From contig CM042145.1 in assembly GCA_023376005.1 (NCBI GenBank), positions 63,449,321 through 63,513,320 of the forward strand: DNA of 64,000 nt, in the 5' to 3' direction. A program made the translations under genes and the position numbers. The notes beneath the pieces were generated by a model, which was not told where the DNA came from, made no database searches, and was given only the letters and a program-made list of their open reading frames with translations. Each line of letters starts with the position of its first letter. Positions within the stretch are counted from its first letter, which is position 1. Positions 19,676 through 31,410 of this stretch are shown piece after piece. The DNA comes from Doryteuthis pealeii. Taxonomy: Eukaryota; Mollusca; Cephalopoda; Myopsida; Loliginidae.

Positions 19676-20579
19676 ATGTTGGACCAACATTATTTAAGGT
19701 ACTCTGCAAATTCAGGGGGCAATGTTGCAAAAAGTGTATGTATATATGTAAAGAAACCACTAAGTATTGATATATAAGAAGAAAGCGTATGGTAAGCAAA
19801 AGAAAACGGACGCGAGAATTAGATTAATTTCGTTTATTTAACATAAACAAAAGTTGAAAAATGTAGAAATTTCACTCGGTGAAGTGTGAGGAGGTGAGTG
19901 GATGAAAATCTGTTTCTTGGCCGGGTGACTTGGTTGTGTGTGGCGTGGTGATATGACGTGAGTCGGTAGGTTCAGCTGTCTTTTGATATTGTCTGATAAA
20001 GTGACTCTGTGTACAGTACTGGAATCAACTGCCTTCGTGATTTTTAGTCTGCCGTTTTTATAACTCTATTTAGGATCGAAATTCGCTTTGAAAAGATTTT
20101 GGGGAAAAGTTTGGGATTGGTTGAAAAAAAAAAATAAAAAGGGAATTTGTTTTTAATTGTCTTTAAATTTAGTTTTTCACCCGGAAGTTTGCGTGGAGCC
20201 TCATGCGCAGAAACATGTTTTTTTTTTTTTCATTTTGCTTGAAGCTACTGTCAAGTCAATATCCTTTTGATGTTTCAACCCAATATCTTTGTTAGATTCT
20301 GTTCCGAAGTGTTTTCATTTGTTCTGTTGGTGAATAGGTGTATTGTGTTAATGAATTTGTGAATCAGGAGAGATATTTATTTCTGTTAAATAACAATATC
20401 ATGTCAAGTCTACAAGAGGAAAATACTTCTTTCTCAAATACAGCTTTATTGCATTTCGCATTGTTCCAAGTTAAATTAATTTTCCAAGAGGACGAATATA
20501 TAGATTTTGTGCAGAATATAGGTGTAAAATTTCTCTGAAACCAAAATCCCACAAAGCTAATAAGAAATACTAGCAGGAC
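19676..20579. other. unassigned sequence
   Basis: No recognised gene. 19,890-20,010 is relatively G-rich and could be old LTR sequence; no partner copy found. Confidence 0.4.
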
Positions 20580-21090
20580 CTGTGAATATACCACAGTATA
20601 AAAATGTAATTATTACAACGATTGATGGTTACTTAAGAGCTATTGCATAGTTCAAAATGTTAAAAGTATAATAATCTTTATTTAACTCCCTCTCACTCTT
20701 TATTTATTTATTTCCTCCTTTCCCTCTTTTCATTGTGTTCGATTGAAAAAGATTAGCGTGATCGCTTCCGCGCGCTCACATCTCTCTATTTTCCCTAACT
20801 CTCCTTTGTTCTTTCTTTCTTTCTTATTATATTTTTTGTGTGTAGCATGTTCTTTTTCTCCTTTTTTTCTTCTTTATAATAAAAACAGAATGGTCCATTA
20901 TTTAGCTGAGGTAATGACACTCATAAAAAAATAAGAATTCGGTGGATAAGCAACACCAGACAATCAAGATTTACATTTTTGAATTTCATCTTGCACAAGT
21001 TGGACGGTCTCATTTTTAAACCAGAGGGTGTTACAAGATGATAACGGTCGTACTTCTAAGGAACACGAGTATTATTATATAGATTATTCA
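20580..21090 (+). repeat. dispersed repeat R2
   Basis: Second long copy of the repeat at 10,922-11,410, with the same block order and different-length pyrimidine tracts. Confidence 0.75.
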
Positions 21091-21182
21091 TCAAAAAGTC
21101 AATGCTGATACTTTTATCCATACCAAGGTATTCCATATACCAACAAAATAATTGTGAGTCCTATATGTAATTTGTAGGAAGT

Positions 21183-21470
21183 AGGAAGCGTGTGGTGTAA
21201 TGGTTAAAGTCATGGGAAATGTATACGTCGCCCCGAGTTCAAATCCTGGATGTGGTAATTGCATTTCACTTAGCGCTAATACCCTTGGGAAAGGTATGAA
21301 TCTTACTCTCCCTCCAGCTATGGATAAATAGTAGGGCAGACTGGGCTCTTTAACCTTGGTTAGGCAACCGGTCTAGGAGAAGGAAAACTCTGAGTTCAAA
21401 CCTGTTGAACTCCGCTTAAGAAATTGGCCTTGTGTCACATCCTGCTCGTGCGGAGGGATTGGTAAATATA
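21183..21470 (+). repeat. tRNA-derived SINE, family B
   Basis: Nearly complete copy: A box GTGGTGTAATGGTTAAAG, B box CGAGTTCAAATCCTGG, full body and a short terminal (TA)n. Confidence 0.9.
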
Positions 21471-22740
21471 TATATGTAATTTGTATGCATGGAGCTATAA
21501 TCTTGAAGTTTATTTCAAGATCAATCCAAAAAATGAAGAAGCCCAGCTTTATATTCGAATGATGAAATGAACTTAATTAAAACAAGGAACTTCAAGTAAC
21601 ATAGTGATTATGATGACATTTTATCCTCAAGTTTATTTATTGTTATTTTGTTGAATTTGTAAAATTGGAAAGATATTAAAGTCAATTATTGTTAGCTGGT
21701 TGGCTTAGAGGCCTCCCAACGTGGGTACGCATATGAACAAACGATATTCCGACAAGGACGTTAAAGATAACAATGGACTTTAATATATGATTACGTGGAG
21801 AAGATACATATAACAGAATACAAAGAAGATATAATGCAGAACACATTCATGAATTGAGATACAATAAGGAAGTATACAAAATATACATAAATGTACAATA
21901 GAGAAGTTATGGAGAGTCTATAAAGCAATGTCACTTACTAACCTTGTGTGTGTGTGTGTGTGTGTGCATGCGTGCGTGTGTGCGTGCGGTGTGTGTGTGT
22001 GTGTGCGTGTGTGTGTGTGTGCTTTAATGCAAAAATTTGAAAAATGCCAATAAAATAATTTTGGAATTACACATATGGTTGGTCAAGCTTCAAATTCTAG
22101 AATTAAACAGAATAGTTATAAATTCAATCCACAAAAAAATTACGTACCAATTTTTGCTATTTAACTTAACATATGATTTTATATAACTTGTAGGGATTAT
22201 CCGCCTTTGTTTGGCTGGAAGAGTTATCTTTCCTTGTGTTTAAGGTTTTCACCGCTAGGCGTCCCTGACTATTTAATCAGTGAAGCGACAGTTTTAAATC
22301 CTCTTTTGTCTCCGGAACTCCACAATTTATTTATTTTCCCATTAAACTAACCCTAAACCCTAATTTTCTATCTATCAACTGCCCACTGGACGAAGCTCTC
22401 ATTCAAACGGCCGGTCTGGATTTGCATCAGAGGCTTCAGCTGGATGAATACATACAGAATTCTCCCCAACCCGACCCAGCTCATTAGACCACCCTGAAAC
22501 TGGTTCTAACTTTTTCAGACAGACATTATGGCTTCAATTTCTCCTAAAATTATGGCCATTACTTTTTTACCAGTCTCAGTGTCCACAATTCTTAGACCAT
22601 TAACTTTTTCAAGGCCCTTTTTCTATTAAAACTAGCCACATAAAGATATTATCTTTAACTGGCTTCACTTCAAGGTGGTTTTGTGGCTCTCCTGAACCTT
22701 TTGGACCTAACTGATTTGGTGAACCTTTGTTATTTTATGG
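21471..22740. other. unassigned sequence with (TG)n array
   Basis: Holds a (TG)n array at 21,948-22,021 and a CTAACCCTAAACCCTAA tract near 22,346. No supported gene. Confidence 0.5.
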
Positions 22741-22749
22741 ACACACACT

Positions 22750-22783
22750 CACTCGCGTCTCTCTCGCTCATTCTCTCTCTCTT

Positions 22784-22818
<35 letters not shown>

Positions 22819-22820
22819 TG
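22750..22820. repeat. (TC)n-(CA)n microsatellite
   Basis: Compound dinucleotide array; the Leu/Ser-rich frame across it is not a gene. Confidence 0.9.
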
Positions 22821-22881
22821 CATACACATGGTCCTGATATATTCTATTCTTCTTCTGACCGTATTTCCACTCAACTACAAT

Positions 22882-23050
22882 GTCACAACGAGTAGGATGC
22901 GACACAAGGTCAATTTCTTAAGCGGAGTTTAAAAGGTTGAAATTCAGAGTTTTCCTTCTCCTAAGCCAGTTGCCATACCAAGTTTAAAAACCCTCTCTAC
23001 CTTAGTATTTACCCATAGCTGAAGGAATAATAGTTGGATGCATATATTTC
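22882..23050 (-). repeat. SINE B, 3' half
   Basis: Inverted copy with AAGGTCAATTTCTTAAGCGG and TTTTCCTTCTCCTAAGC; truncated before the tRNA head. Confidence 0.8.
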
Positions 23051-23177
23051 CCAAAGGTATTTGCGCTATATGAAATGCAAACCAAACCTTAGCTTGGTGT
23101 TATTTACCTACATAAGCAAAATAGATACAAATAAAAACAGAAAATCATACAAAACAACTGGTTTAAATATCTCCGTT

Positions 23178-23260
23178 TTCTTTCTTTCTTTCTTTCTTTC
23201 TTTCTTTTCTTGCCTCCTTCTTCTTCTTCTTCTTCTTCTTCTTCTTCTTCTTCTTCTTCG
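23178..23260. repeat. (TTTC)n-(TTC)n microsatellite
   Basis: Compound pyrimidine array; the poly-Leu and poly-Glu frames across it are artefacts. Confidence 0.95.
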
Positions 23261-23406
23261 TTAACATCTAACGTATTGAAGTTAACTACAATTTGGTAAA
23301 CCCCACGCCTCTGCATTTGATCTATAAAATAAATTGATAAATTAGTAGAAATCTATTTTAGAGGCTGTCAATCAAATCAATCAATCTATGACTGACTGAT
23401 ATCTAC

Positions 23407-23407
<1 letters not shown>

Positions 23408-23477
<70 letters not shown>
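23408..23477. repeat. (TA)n microsatellite
   Basis: About 70 bp of pure TA. Confidence 0.95.
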
Positions 23478-23479
<2 letters not shown>

Positions 23480-24000
23480 GATTAACTGAATAGGCAAATG
23501 ATATAATTAACGCATGCTAAAGTTCTACGCGACAGGAATGCATATATTTTTTTAGATTACAATCCAACGTTAATTGAAATTAATTATGTTCCCCTTTCAA
23601 CTCTTTAGTCCAGAACTTTAACTCGGTATTATCTCGAGCAATCAAAAAAACTCGACGTAGACAAAACGAGGTTAACAGACGGGGGTTTATTTTTCTGGCT
23701 ACACTTCGTGTAACTTGACACCAAATGAGGAAGATAAAGACAGTCCTTTTTTATTCATAATCTTACCAGATGTTTTTTTTTTTAATTTTATTATAGTAGT
23801 CTGTCTACAAATACTGTGGTTTCCTAGCGTTAAATTCACAGTCCAAACAATTAATGCACTGGCACAAGTCTACAAAATTACAGATTTTTAACTCATCTAT
23901 ATCTTCTCTATATATGCTAGAATCGACTACCCAGCCTCGACTGGGTAGAAAGAGGGCAACTCTTCCATCTGGTGTATTGATTACTTTTGAGATTACTTTT
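23478..24000. other. unassigned sequence
   Basis: The 93-codon minus frame at 23,805-24,086 runs through the start of an R1 copy and has no recognisable domain, so I do not call it. Confidence 0.5.
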
Positions 24001-24002
24001 TT

Positions 24003-24437
24003 TGGTTTGTTTTTGGTTTGTTTTGTTTTACGGCATATCAACCTCAGTGGGTCATTTAATGCCGATAAAGTTTTGAAATGAATCAATTCTTAATGGATAA
24101 TACAATTTTTTTATAAATACATTTTTCTATTTAACCCATAGATGGGACCCTAACAGGTACTACCACTCCGGGTCAGAGTGGACCAGGGAGCAATGGTGAT
24201 GAAGGGGTGCTCCACATTCCCCAAACCTCCAAAACTGGAACCTCACCATCAGATAGAGTTTAACGTAATTCCCAGGACATATAGACCCGCAGCCACCACC
24301 TTCGAGCACCCATATGATAAAAGGGGTTGGGCTTGCCATAAGGGCAATAGGGTTGGGAAATCATATAGGTGCTAGGGCTTGACGTGACCAGCCGATTGAT
24401 CGGAGGGGGCCTCTCCGACCGCCCGTCTAGCCCAAGA
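24003..24437 (+). repeat. dispersed repeat R1, near full length
   Basis: The most complete copy: ACGGCATATCAACC head, CATAGATGGGACCCTAACAG, CACCATCAGATAGAGTTTAA, GGTGCTAGGGCTTGACGTG and a terminal CCTCTCCGACCGCCCGTC. Confidence 0.85.
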
Positions 24438-24679
24438 TAGAGATTACTTTTGAGATTTACAAATGCTGGACTTTTTTTTAAAAGTAGAATTTCAATGCTA
24501 TTTCTATGTATATTTTAATTTCTAAATATCTTCGAATATAAATCAAATCTTCATAATTTTTGTACAAAAAGCAAGAACTGGTGACATTTAATGTGTATAT
24601 ATTTACTTTGTCATTAATTGTTTTATTTTCATAGTTTCACCCGGATACATACATACATACCACCAACTGCCCTATATAT

Positions 24680-25215
24680 AAGTATAGATAGTGGAGATTC
24701 GGTGTCTATCTGTAACCAAAACTACATCACTGATTACGTCACAAACCCCAAGAATTGCGTAAGTTTATCAATGAGTATTTAATCTATAGTCAAAATCGTT
24801 AATACATTGAGAAAATATTATTTATTAACGGTGTCTCTATGAAAATCCGAGTTAGATTTGCCTTAAAACAACCCATGTTTTTGTGGTTTAAATCCTGCAA
24901 TGTGACTTATATATCACTTATATATCACTAAGAAATAAAGGTCTACATAAAATATGGTGGGTTAATTTGCATACTGGTTTTAATAAAACCGAGTTTAATA
25001 AACAATTATTTGGTGTTATTGATATCTAGTATTATTGTTTTATTCTCCAATGTATTCCAATCAATCCTATGAATGATTTTTATATAGAAACCAATGAAGA
25101 TATAATTAAAGGAAGAGTAATCTTTTTATATGCGTTCTTATTCAATTTCGTTAATCTTTCTAATTTTAATATTTCATTACATTAAAACTTAATACACCCA
25201 GAAGGCGGATATTCT
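24680..25215 (+). mobile_element. Helitron-like non-autonomous element
   Basis: Shares GGAGATTCGGTGTCTATCTG, TAACC..AACTAC.TCACT and ACGTCACA with the Helitron-like elements at 51.6 and 53.0-54.1 kb. The end has AACTTAATACACCCAGAAGG, matching the hairpin region of the element ending at 54,126, but the CTAG terminus is mutated. No Rep/helicase. Confidence 0.55.
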
Positions 25216-25217
25216 TG

Positions 25218-25500
25218 TTTGTATAAATAATAGAGATCCGGTGTTTGTCTGTAACCGAAAATACGTTACTGCTTACGTCACAATACCCTCATGAATTACG
25301 TAAACTTATCAATGAATATTTAATCTATAGTCAAAATAATTAATAAATAGTAAAGTACTACTCTGTATTATATATTACCAGAAATTAAGTGTGTAACATT
25401 AAACGGTCCACATTTTCTGTTATCTAGCGTGAAGAGTTTTACGGGGAAATTATTTACAAACAAGAAATATTCACTAATGTTCTCCTACATTAAATTTTAT
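25218..25500 (+). mobile_element. Helitron-like element, 5' part
   Basis: Directly follows the previous copy: GAGATCCGGTGTTTGTCTG and ACGTCACAATACCC. 3' end not located. Confidence 0.45.
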
Positions 25501-25784
25501 ATTTTATTATACGGTGAAACAAAAGTTCTGTTTGAGTAACCACTGTCGTAAAACAAAATTTTACGACAGACGTTAATAAATAAAGGTTTTTAAAAAAAAA
25601 AAAAAAGAATCTTAAATATTTGAATTAATTTGAATTCAACTGTTACATCTCGATTTTATTAGAAAGAAAACATATTTGAATTTTGATAGCAAAACTATTT
25701 TTTATGTCTATCATTGAAAAAATAAGTTTTTTAAAGATCTGTCAACGTTTTTTTATGAAAAAGCATAAAATTATTTTATACACC

Positions 25785-26130
25785 ACCCGGAGAAAAGTAA
25801 AATTACAAATACTTGGGAGTACTGGAAGCGGACACCATCAAATAAGAAGACATGAAAGAAAGAGTAAGAACAGAGCACCCCAGAAGAACAAGAAAACTAA
25901 ACTCTGCAGCAGAAATCTCCTCATGGGCATAAACACCCGGGCTGCCCCCTTGTAAGATACACTGGACCATTCTTAAAATGGGCTAGAGAGGAGCTCCGAC
26001 AGATGGACCAAAGGACAATGAAACTTATGACAATGCACAAGGCATTACACACAGACAGACTATATGCATCAAGAAAAAAAGGGAGAAGAGGTCTTGCCAG
26101 CATTGAAGAGGGTGCTTTTTTTTGCTAGTT
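25785..26130 (+). pseudogene. LINE RT C-terminal fragment
   Basis: Across two frames the translation gives KLQILGSTGSGHHQIRRHE (KYLGVLE...D equivalent), SRNLLMGINTRAAPL, WAREELRQMDQRT and a LASIEEG ending. This is the order found after the palm domain in a common mollusc LINE. Frameshifted, no catalytic motifs. Confidence 0.7.
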
Positions 26131-26573
26131 AAGTTAATTTCCATAAGCTAAGCATGCGTATGGAGACAATAAAGTATCTCTTTCAGGAAATGGACGTGTC
26201 TTTTAGTTACCTCATGAGATGACACATGACAGTCCCAAAAACTCATTATGAACCATATTTGCCTCTGTTCTTTAAACAAGAAAGACATGTGTCGGGTCCT
26301 GTCAAGGAACGGTAAAGCCACGTGGCTATTTTACTTGTTTATCTTGTCCTTGCTTCCGCTGTGTTCAGTGTTAGTATATCACAGATAGACAAATGCTTAT
26401 ATAGGTCCTTAGTAAGTGGAGATTCGACTAAATTCCCTCTAAAATTCGAGTAAATTTCCACTAAAACTACCAGTGTACTAAGATATACTTAATTTGCCTC
26501 AAGTTAAATAGAAATAAATAAATGAATAAATAAGATATATACGCCCAAATCTGTGGTTCTTTGATATCTGTTT

Positions 26574-26622
<49 letters not shown>

Positions 26623-27100
26623 GTACAATTGATTTTATATAATAATTTTAAAAGTACGATACCTTACTAGCTTCGATCAGCTATTAAACATAAAAGTGGT
26701 GGTGGGGGGTTTAAAGGAGACCGAAACAACCGACTGCTAAAATGAATAACACCTCCCACTCCACTCGTCGGTACAGGCTTTAAACTTCTAAGCATATGGT
26801 CGTAGAAAGGCAAATGATACTCATATTTATTTTTTATTAGGTATCAAAAATTCAAGCGTCTATTTTCACTTTAAAAACAAATTAAAATTAATTATATCAA
26901 TTATATGATGTCAAATTTTTGTTTAAGTTAAAAAGTAGTAATATAACGAGCATCAGTAAAAAAGCAAAATATTACATATGTAATTAATTATTGATGCAGT
27001 TTAAACATTAAATTCTGCCCAACAAAAAATTACGAAAACGCACGCTTTGTCTGAAATAAAAATACATACAAAAACAAACACGTTATTGAGATTTTAAAAC
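26131..27100. other. unassigned sequence with (TA)n
   Basis: (TA)n at 26,577-26,617; no supported gene. Confidence 0.5.
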
Positions 27101-27455
27101 AATTTATGCCGAAGTCATGGTTGTTTTATATATTATTACTGAGTATTCAAATTATTTCTAATTCATTTTTAAACATATTTTTTAAAATCCTTTTTTTCCT
27201 TCTATTTAACCAATAGATGGGACCTGGAGTGGTCGTACTTGGTGGGCTTAACAAGTACTACCACTCAATGTGAGCCTGGGAGTAATGGCAATGAAGGGTT
27301 ACTCCACACTTCTCAGAGCTCCATAATTGGAACCCCACCACTAGATTAAGTTTTACCATAAGGGCAATACGGTAGAGACAATCATATAGGTGTTAGGGCT
27401 TGACATGACCAGCTGATTGATTGGAGGGACCTCTCCGACTGACCGTCTAGCCGAA
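27101..27455 (+). repeat. dispersed repeat R1
   Basis: TTTATGCCGAAGTCATGG head, ATAGATGGGACC and terminal CCTCTCCGACTGACCGTC; middle rearranged. Confidence 0.75.
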
Positions 27456-27599
27456 GTAACGGTGCATGCCATGGACTACTCTGCAAACATACCGAGTCGT
27501 CACCTACGACCGACAGGTGGCCCAATTGGAAGGAGGTTTTACTCAGCAGAGGTGCTGTCGACATATTGTACAGCTTCAACCGATAGAGCAAAATAAATA

Positions 27600-27921
27600 A
27601 GGACACTTGTTTGATACTTATCTCCTTTTAATTGTTACTTTTAAGGAATAAAAAATAAAATAAATTAAATTAATATTTTTATCATTTTATTGCAAAAATC
27701 AATTAAGAAAAACAAGCCATTAGGAACTGAATTTAAGTTTTTGTCATATGTACAAAACAGTTTTTGAAAAATAGAATTATATTTCAAAACACTCAAAAGT
27801 TAAGGATTACATTTTTTAAAAAAATTCTATGAATTATTTTCCTCTTATTCTCTCTCTTACCCACTCACTACCTGGTGTTAATTTTTTTTTACTCCGGTCA
27901 TGGACCGGGTACTTTAGCTAG
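27600..27921 (+). mobile_element. Helitron-like 3' terminus
   Basis: CCGGTCATGGACCGG forms a hairpin ending a few bases before CTAG (27,918-27,921) followed by T, which fits the Helitron 3' end (hairpin, CTRR, insertion before T). The body is AT-rich and its 5' end was not found. Confidence 0.5.
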
Positions 27922-28092
27922 TATATATATAAAAGGAAGTTTGGTATGTACGTGTCGACTTATAACTCACAAAAGAGACGTCACTCAGATACGAAATCTT
28001 GCATACACCTTAATAACCTTCTAAGAAACACACTAAATTTGGTTATTGATTTTTCTGATTAAGGGATATAATTAATTAATTATACAAAAATC

Positions 28093-28255
28093 AAACGATT
28101 TTCGGAAAGCATCGTATAGCTGCTGCTGCTGCTGTTGCTGTTGTATCAGCAGGGGCTTGCCTGCTGGCTTTTATCAGCTACTCGAGACAAGCTCCTGATG
28201 ATACAACAACAGCAGCAGCAGCAGCAGCAGCTATACGATGCTTTCAGAAAATCGT
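28093..28255. repeat. palindrome with (CTG)n/(CAG)n arms
   Basis: Left arm 28,094-28,148 and right arm 28,200-28,255 are inverted copies sharing ACGATTTTCGGAAAGC and ATCGTATAGC; both contain a trinucleotide run (CTG left, CAG right) of different length. The ~50-bp loop has GCAGGGGCTTGCCTGC. Confidence 0.9.
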
Positions 28256-28572
28256 TAGTTTGGCCTTCTTAATAGAAGTTGCTCTATTTCTACTAAAAAG
28301 CTAACATTATTTTCAGTGCAATTATTTTGTAATTTAGTACGAACTGTAAAAAGTTTTTTGAGAACTAATGAAAAAAATCAACTTTTTAAACCAAGAGTAT
28401 CTTTTTAAAGGTAAAAGAAAAAGAAAGCAAAAAAAACCAAAAAAACAAAAAAACGAAATTGTAATACGAAAAAAATTACATATACGAACAAACAAAAATT
28501 AAATGAAAACATTTTTATCAGGGTTAACAACTTAATGTCGTGATGATACACTTTCAATTAGTTTGTGTGTTT

Positions 28573-28790
28573 CATACTTCAGATAGAGTATAACGTCATT
28601 CCCACTCAAAACAAGGTCTTCATGTCCTGGGAATGACGTTATACTCTATCTGATGGTGAGGTTCTAGTTCTGAAGTTTTGGGGAATGTGGAACATCCCTT
28701 CATCCTCATTGCTCCCCGGTCCACTCTAGCCCGGAGTGGTAGTACCTATTGGGGTCCCATCTATGGGTTAAATAGAAAAAGTTTGTTTTT
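28573..28790 (-). repeat. dispersed repeat R1, inverted partial
   Basis: Contains the inverse of CATCAGATAGAGTATAACGT, TACTACCACTCCGG and AACCCATAGATGGG; ends where the next palindrome begins. Confidence 0.8.
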
Positions 28791-29184
28791 GTAATCTGAA
28801 CATTAGCTGCATAAATGAGAGTAATCTCCCCTTGCTTGTTTCACTTAGAGGAAGCCGTTATGTTTTAGTCGGCCATTCTCATTTTACCGTAAATCTACTT
28901 TGAAAATACGAATTTGTTCGAATAAATATAATTGCATGTTTTAACACGAAAATATCATAAAATGTGTTCTTAATTGTGCTTGCGCATTATTTGAAATGAA
29001 CTTAATTGTTATTAAGAATACATTTTATGATATTTTCGTGTTAAAACATGCAGTTCGAACAAATTCGTTTTTTCAGTGTAGATTTACGGTGAAAGGAAAA
29101 TGGCCAACCAAAACAAACGGCTTCCTCAAAGTAAAACAAACAAGGGGAAGTTACTCTCATTTATGTAGCTAATGTTCAGATTAC
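28791..29184. mobile_element. fold-back MITE, ~180-bp arms
   Basis: The left end GTAATCTGAACATTAGCTGC is mirrored by the right end, and the arms pair for most of their length around a ~35-bp loop containing GTGCTTGCGCATTATTTGAA. The central part is homologous to the MITE at 3,801-4,074. No coding sequence. Confidence 0.85.
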
Positions 29185-29407
29185 CTAAATATCTATCATA
29201 TTGTACACGAGAAATATTTCATAGGATTTCTTTCAGAGAAATAATAGATGCATATATCATTCATATTTCACAATTCACAAATAAATTTAAGGAATATTTC
29301 AGGATTAAATTCATCCCCTTATTCTAAAATTGGTATGAAACACACAAACTGACTGAAAGTGATTGTAAGATAATCACGATATTAAGTTGTTAAAACTTTT
29401 ATCAAAA

Positions 29408-29690
29408 TAAAGTAACTCTAATTTTATCTCAGATGTATTATATCTCCCGTAAAAATTTCTAAAAAAAAAAAATTCATTATATAAGGGAAATAACTCTAAT
29501 TTTATCTTAGATGCATTACTTCCCTTGCAAGTTTATAGAAATCAAAATCATTACCTAAGGGAAATAACTCTAATTTTATCTTAGACGCATTATTTCCCTT
29601 GAATGTTTATAAAATCAAATTGTTTATCTAAGGGAAGTAACTCTAATTTTATCTTACATGTATTATTTCCCTTGTAAATTTATACTTTGT
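29408..29690. repeat. ~78-bp tandem array of short palindromes
   Basis: Four units, each opening with AAGGGAAATAACTCTAATTT and closing with ATTTCCCTT, so each unit can fold on itself. Confidence 0.8.
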
Positions 29691-29754
29691 ATTGATTTAT
29701 ACTTGTCATTTAATAAGTTTAATCTCGCACACTGGTTGCATATTATAGCTGTAG

Positions 29755-29990
29755 TTAGGCGTCCTGACCTGGTCTAATACTTAGCAAGTTAGTCTCGCAG
29801 ATTGATTACCATGGAATAGTGAGTTCGATCCTCGCTGGATGCCCCATACCTACAATACATGCGTTTACTAACTGATTAGCCATGTCAGAACTTACCGTTG
29901 CTTGACATCGGTGATTTGATGATAACCTTCTGCAGAGGTGCAGTCGGTGTATTCTAAAGCCCCAATCAACAGGACTGGCTTTCTAGGATT
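29755..29990 (+). repeat. tRNA-like SINE fragment
   Basis: A B-box-like GAGTTCGATCCTCGC (about 29,820) follows a weak A-box-like GTCTAATACTTAGC; the downstream body has no second copy in the window. Confidence 0.4.
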
Positions 29991-30239
29991 TTCTAATTTC
30001 ACACTTAATATAAGTCCACAGGTCCATTTTTTAAGAAAAGGGTACCTGCACCCCATGCGTTTCTTTTTCACGAAAATTACAGAAAATTAAGACAACCAAC
30101 CATGAAAAATTAAAATATGATAGCCTCGTTAATTAGACCCCGAGCAATTAATCACCAATGTAACTAATATATATACTATCCCTCTCCCAGTCCCCCTCAC
30201 CTCATCCATATTTCCTAGCCCCACCCTTCCTATCCACCC

Positions 30240-30360
30240 AAAAATTTAGAAATTTAAACCCTTGTATTCTTGGGAATTCCATCAGTAATAACCATGTTTT
30301 GCTTATGTTTGATGATGCTGCATTGATGCAGTTGAAATAAATTATTACAATGAATCGAAT
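30240..30360 (+). repeat. hammerhead-like repeat, copy 1
   Basis: Preceded by a C-rich tract (30,180-30,240). TTGGGAATTCCATC leads into a folded motif (30,306-30,349), then CAATGAATCGAATTTAAGGG. It aligns with 32,760-32,865 across the C-rich tract, fold and tail. Confidence 0.7.
30306..30349 (+). ncRNA. hammerhead-like motif
   Basis: Stem I is UGU/ACA (30,306-308 with 30,347-349). The core UUGAUGA differs at one position from CUGANGA. UG-CUGCA-UUGA-UGCAG-UU forms stem II, then GAA, stem III AUA/UAU and H17 U. The pairs next to the core (U-U, G-U) are not canonical, so activity is doubtful. Confidence 0.5.
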
Positions 30361-30373
30361 TTAAGGGCATTTC

Positions 30374-30626
<253 letters not shown>

Positions 30627-30739
30627 AAAGAAGTTCAACAGTTCAAAGAATATAATGGTGAGCTTCAAAAAGTTCAACAATGAGCTGCACGAAAGTGGCT
30701 CTTTAGTCCTGCCAAAGTCTTTCACATCTTCCCACATTT

Positions 30740-31400
30740 ACAGGTATTTCCAGGGAGCACATGATATTTTATTAGTCCATCCCGCCGATGCACAGATTGG
30801 TGACTGATCAGGCCAGCCTTCCACACTGGTCACATAGTAGACCGATTTGAAGCCTTTTGTTGTCTACTTTTTTATTCTTGCGAATATCTCGTTTCAACTG
30901 CTCATGCTGTATACGGTTGGTCTCAAACTTTTTTGTGCTCTCCTGTAAAGCTCTTCTCCACTGCCCACGGTCCAAAGCCTTACTCTCCCAGGTTTTTCAT
31001 CGATGTTACATTTTTCAAGGTCGACCTCACGCAATCCTTGTATCTCATCTTGGGCCCTTGAGTCAAACGCTTGTGGATTTGCCGTGGTATTTCAGTTGCA
31101 ACAAAAGTTAAGGTATATGTTGCATGTATTTTATCTGCTCTCCTTTATGCTTGCGAAACCTGGACCACGTACAAGAAACATCTTAAACATCTCGAGCACT
31201 TTCACCAGCAATGCCTGCGACAAATACTAGGGGTGCGCTGGCAAATGTACGTCAGTGACATCGAGGTTCTGAAGCGAGCCAAATGTCAAAGCATAGAATC
31301 TCTCATAATTAAACATAGATTGAGATGGAGTGGGCATTTGGTAAAGATGAACGTTGGGCGACTTCCTAAACAACTGTTCTATGGGGAACTTATAAACGGA
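30740..31400 (-). pseudogene. 5'-inverted LINE insertion (C-terminal RT region)
   Basis: 31,083-30,740 on the minus strand reads KMRYKDC and then the end of a LINE protein and its tail. 31,090-31,395 on the plus strand reads ILSALLYACETWTTYKK, HHQQCLRQILGVRWQ-like and LRWSGHLVKMN...FYGEL, which is the segment that normally precedes KMRYKD in the same protein. The two adjoining pieces are in opposite orientation, as produced by twin priming during target-primed reverse transcription. Confidence 0.72.
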
Positions 31401-31410
31401 TACATATATA

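Noticed and set aside
23034..23316. Poly-Leu and poly-Glu frames
   Set aside because: Translation of (TTC)n/(TTTC)n microsatellites.
29408..29690. CRISPR-like array
   Set aside because: Repeats and spacers are all similar to each other, units are self-complementary and the genome is eukaryotic.
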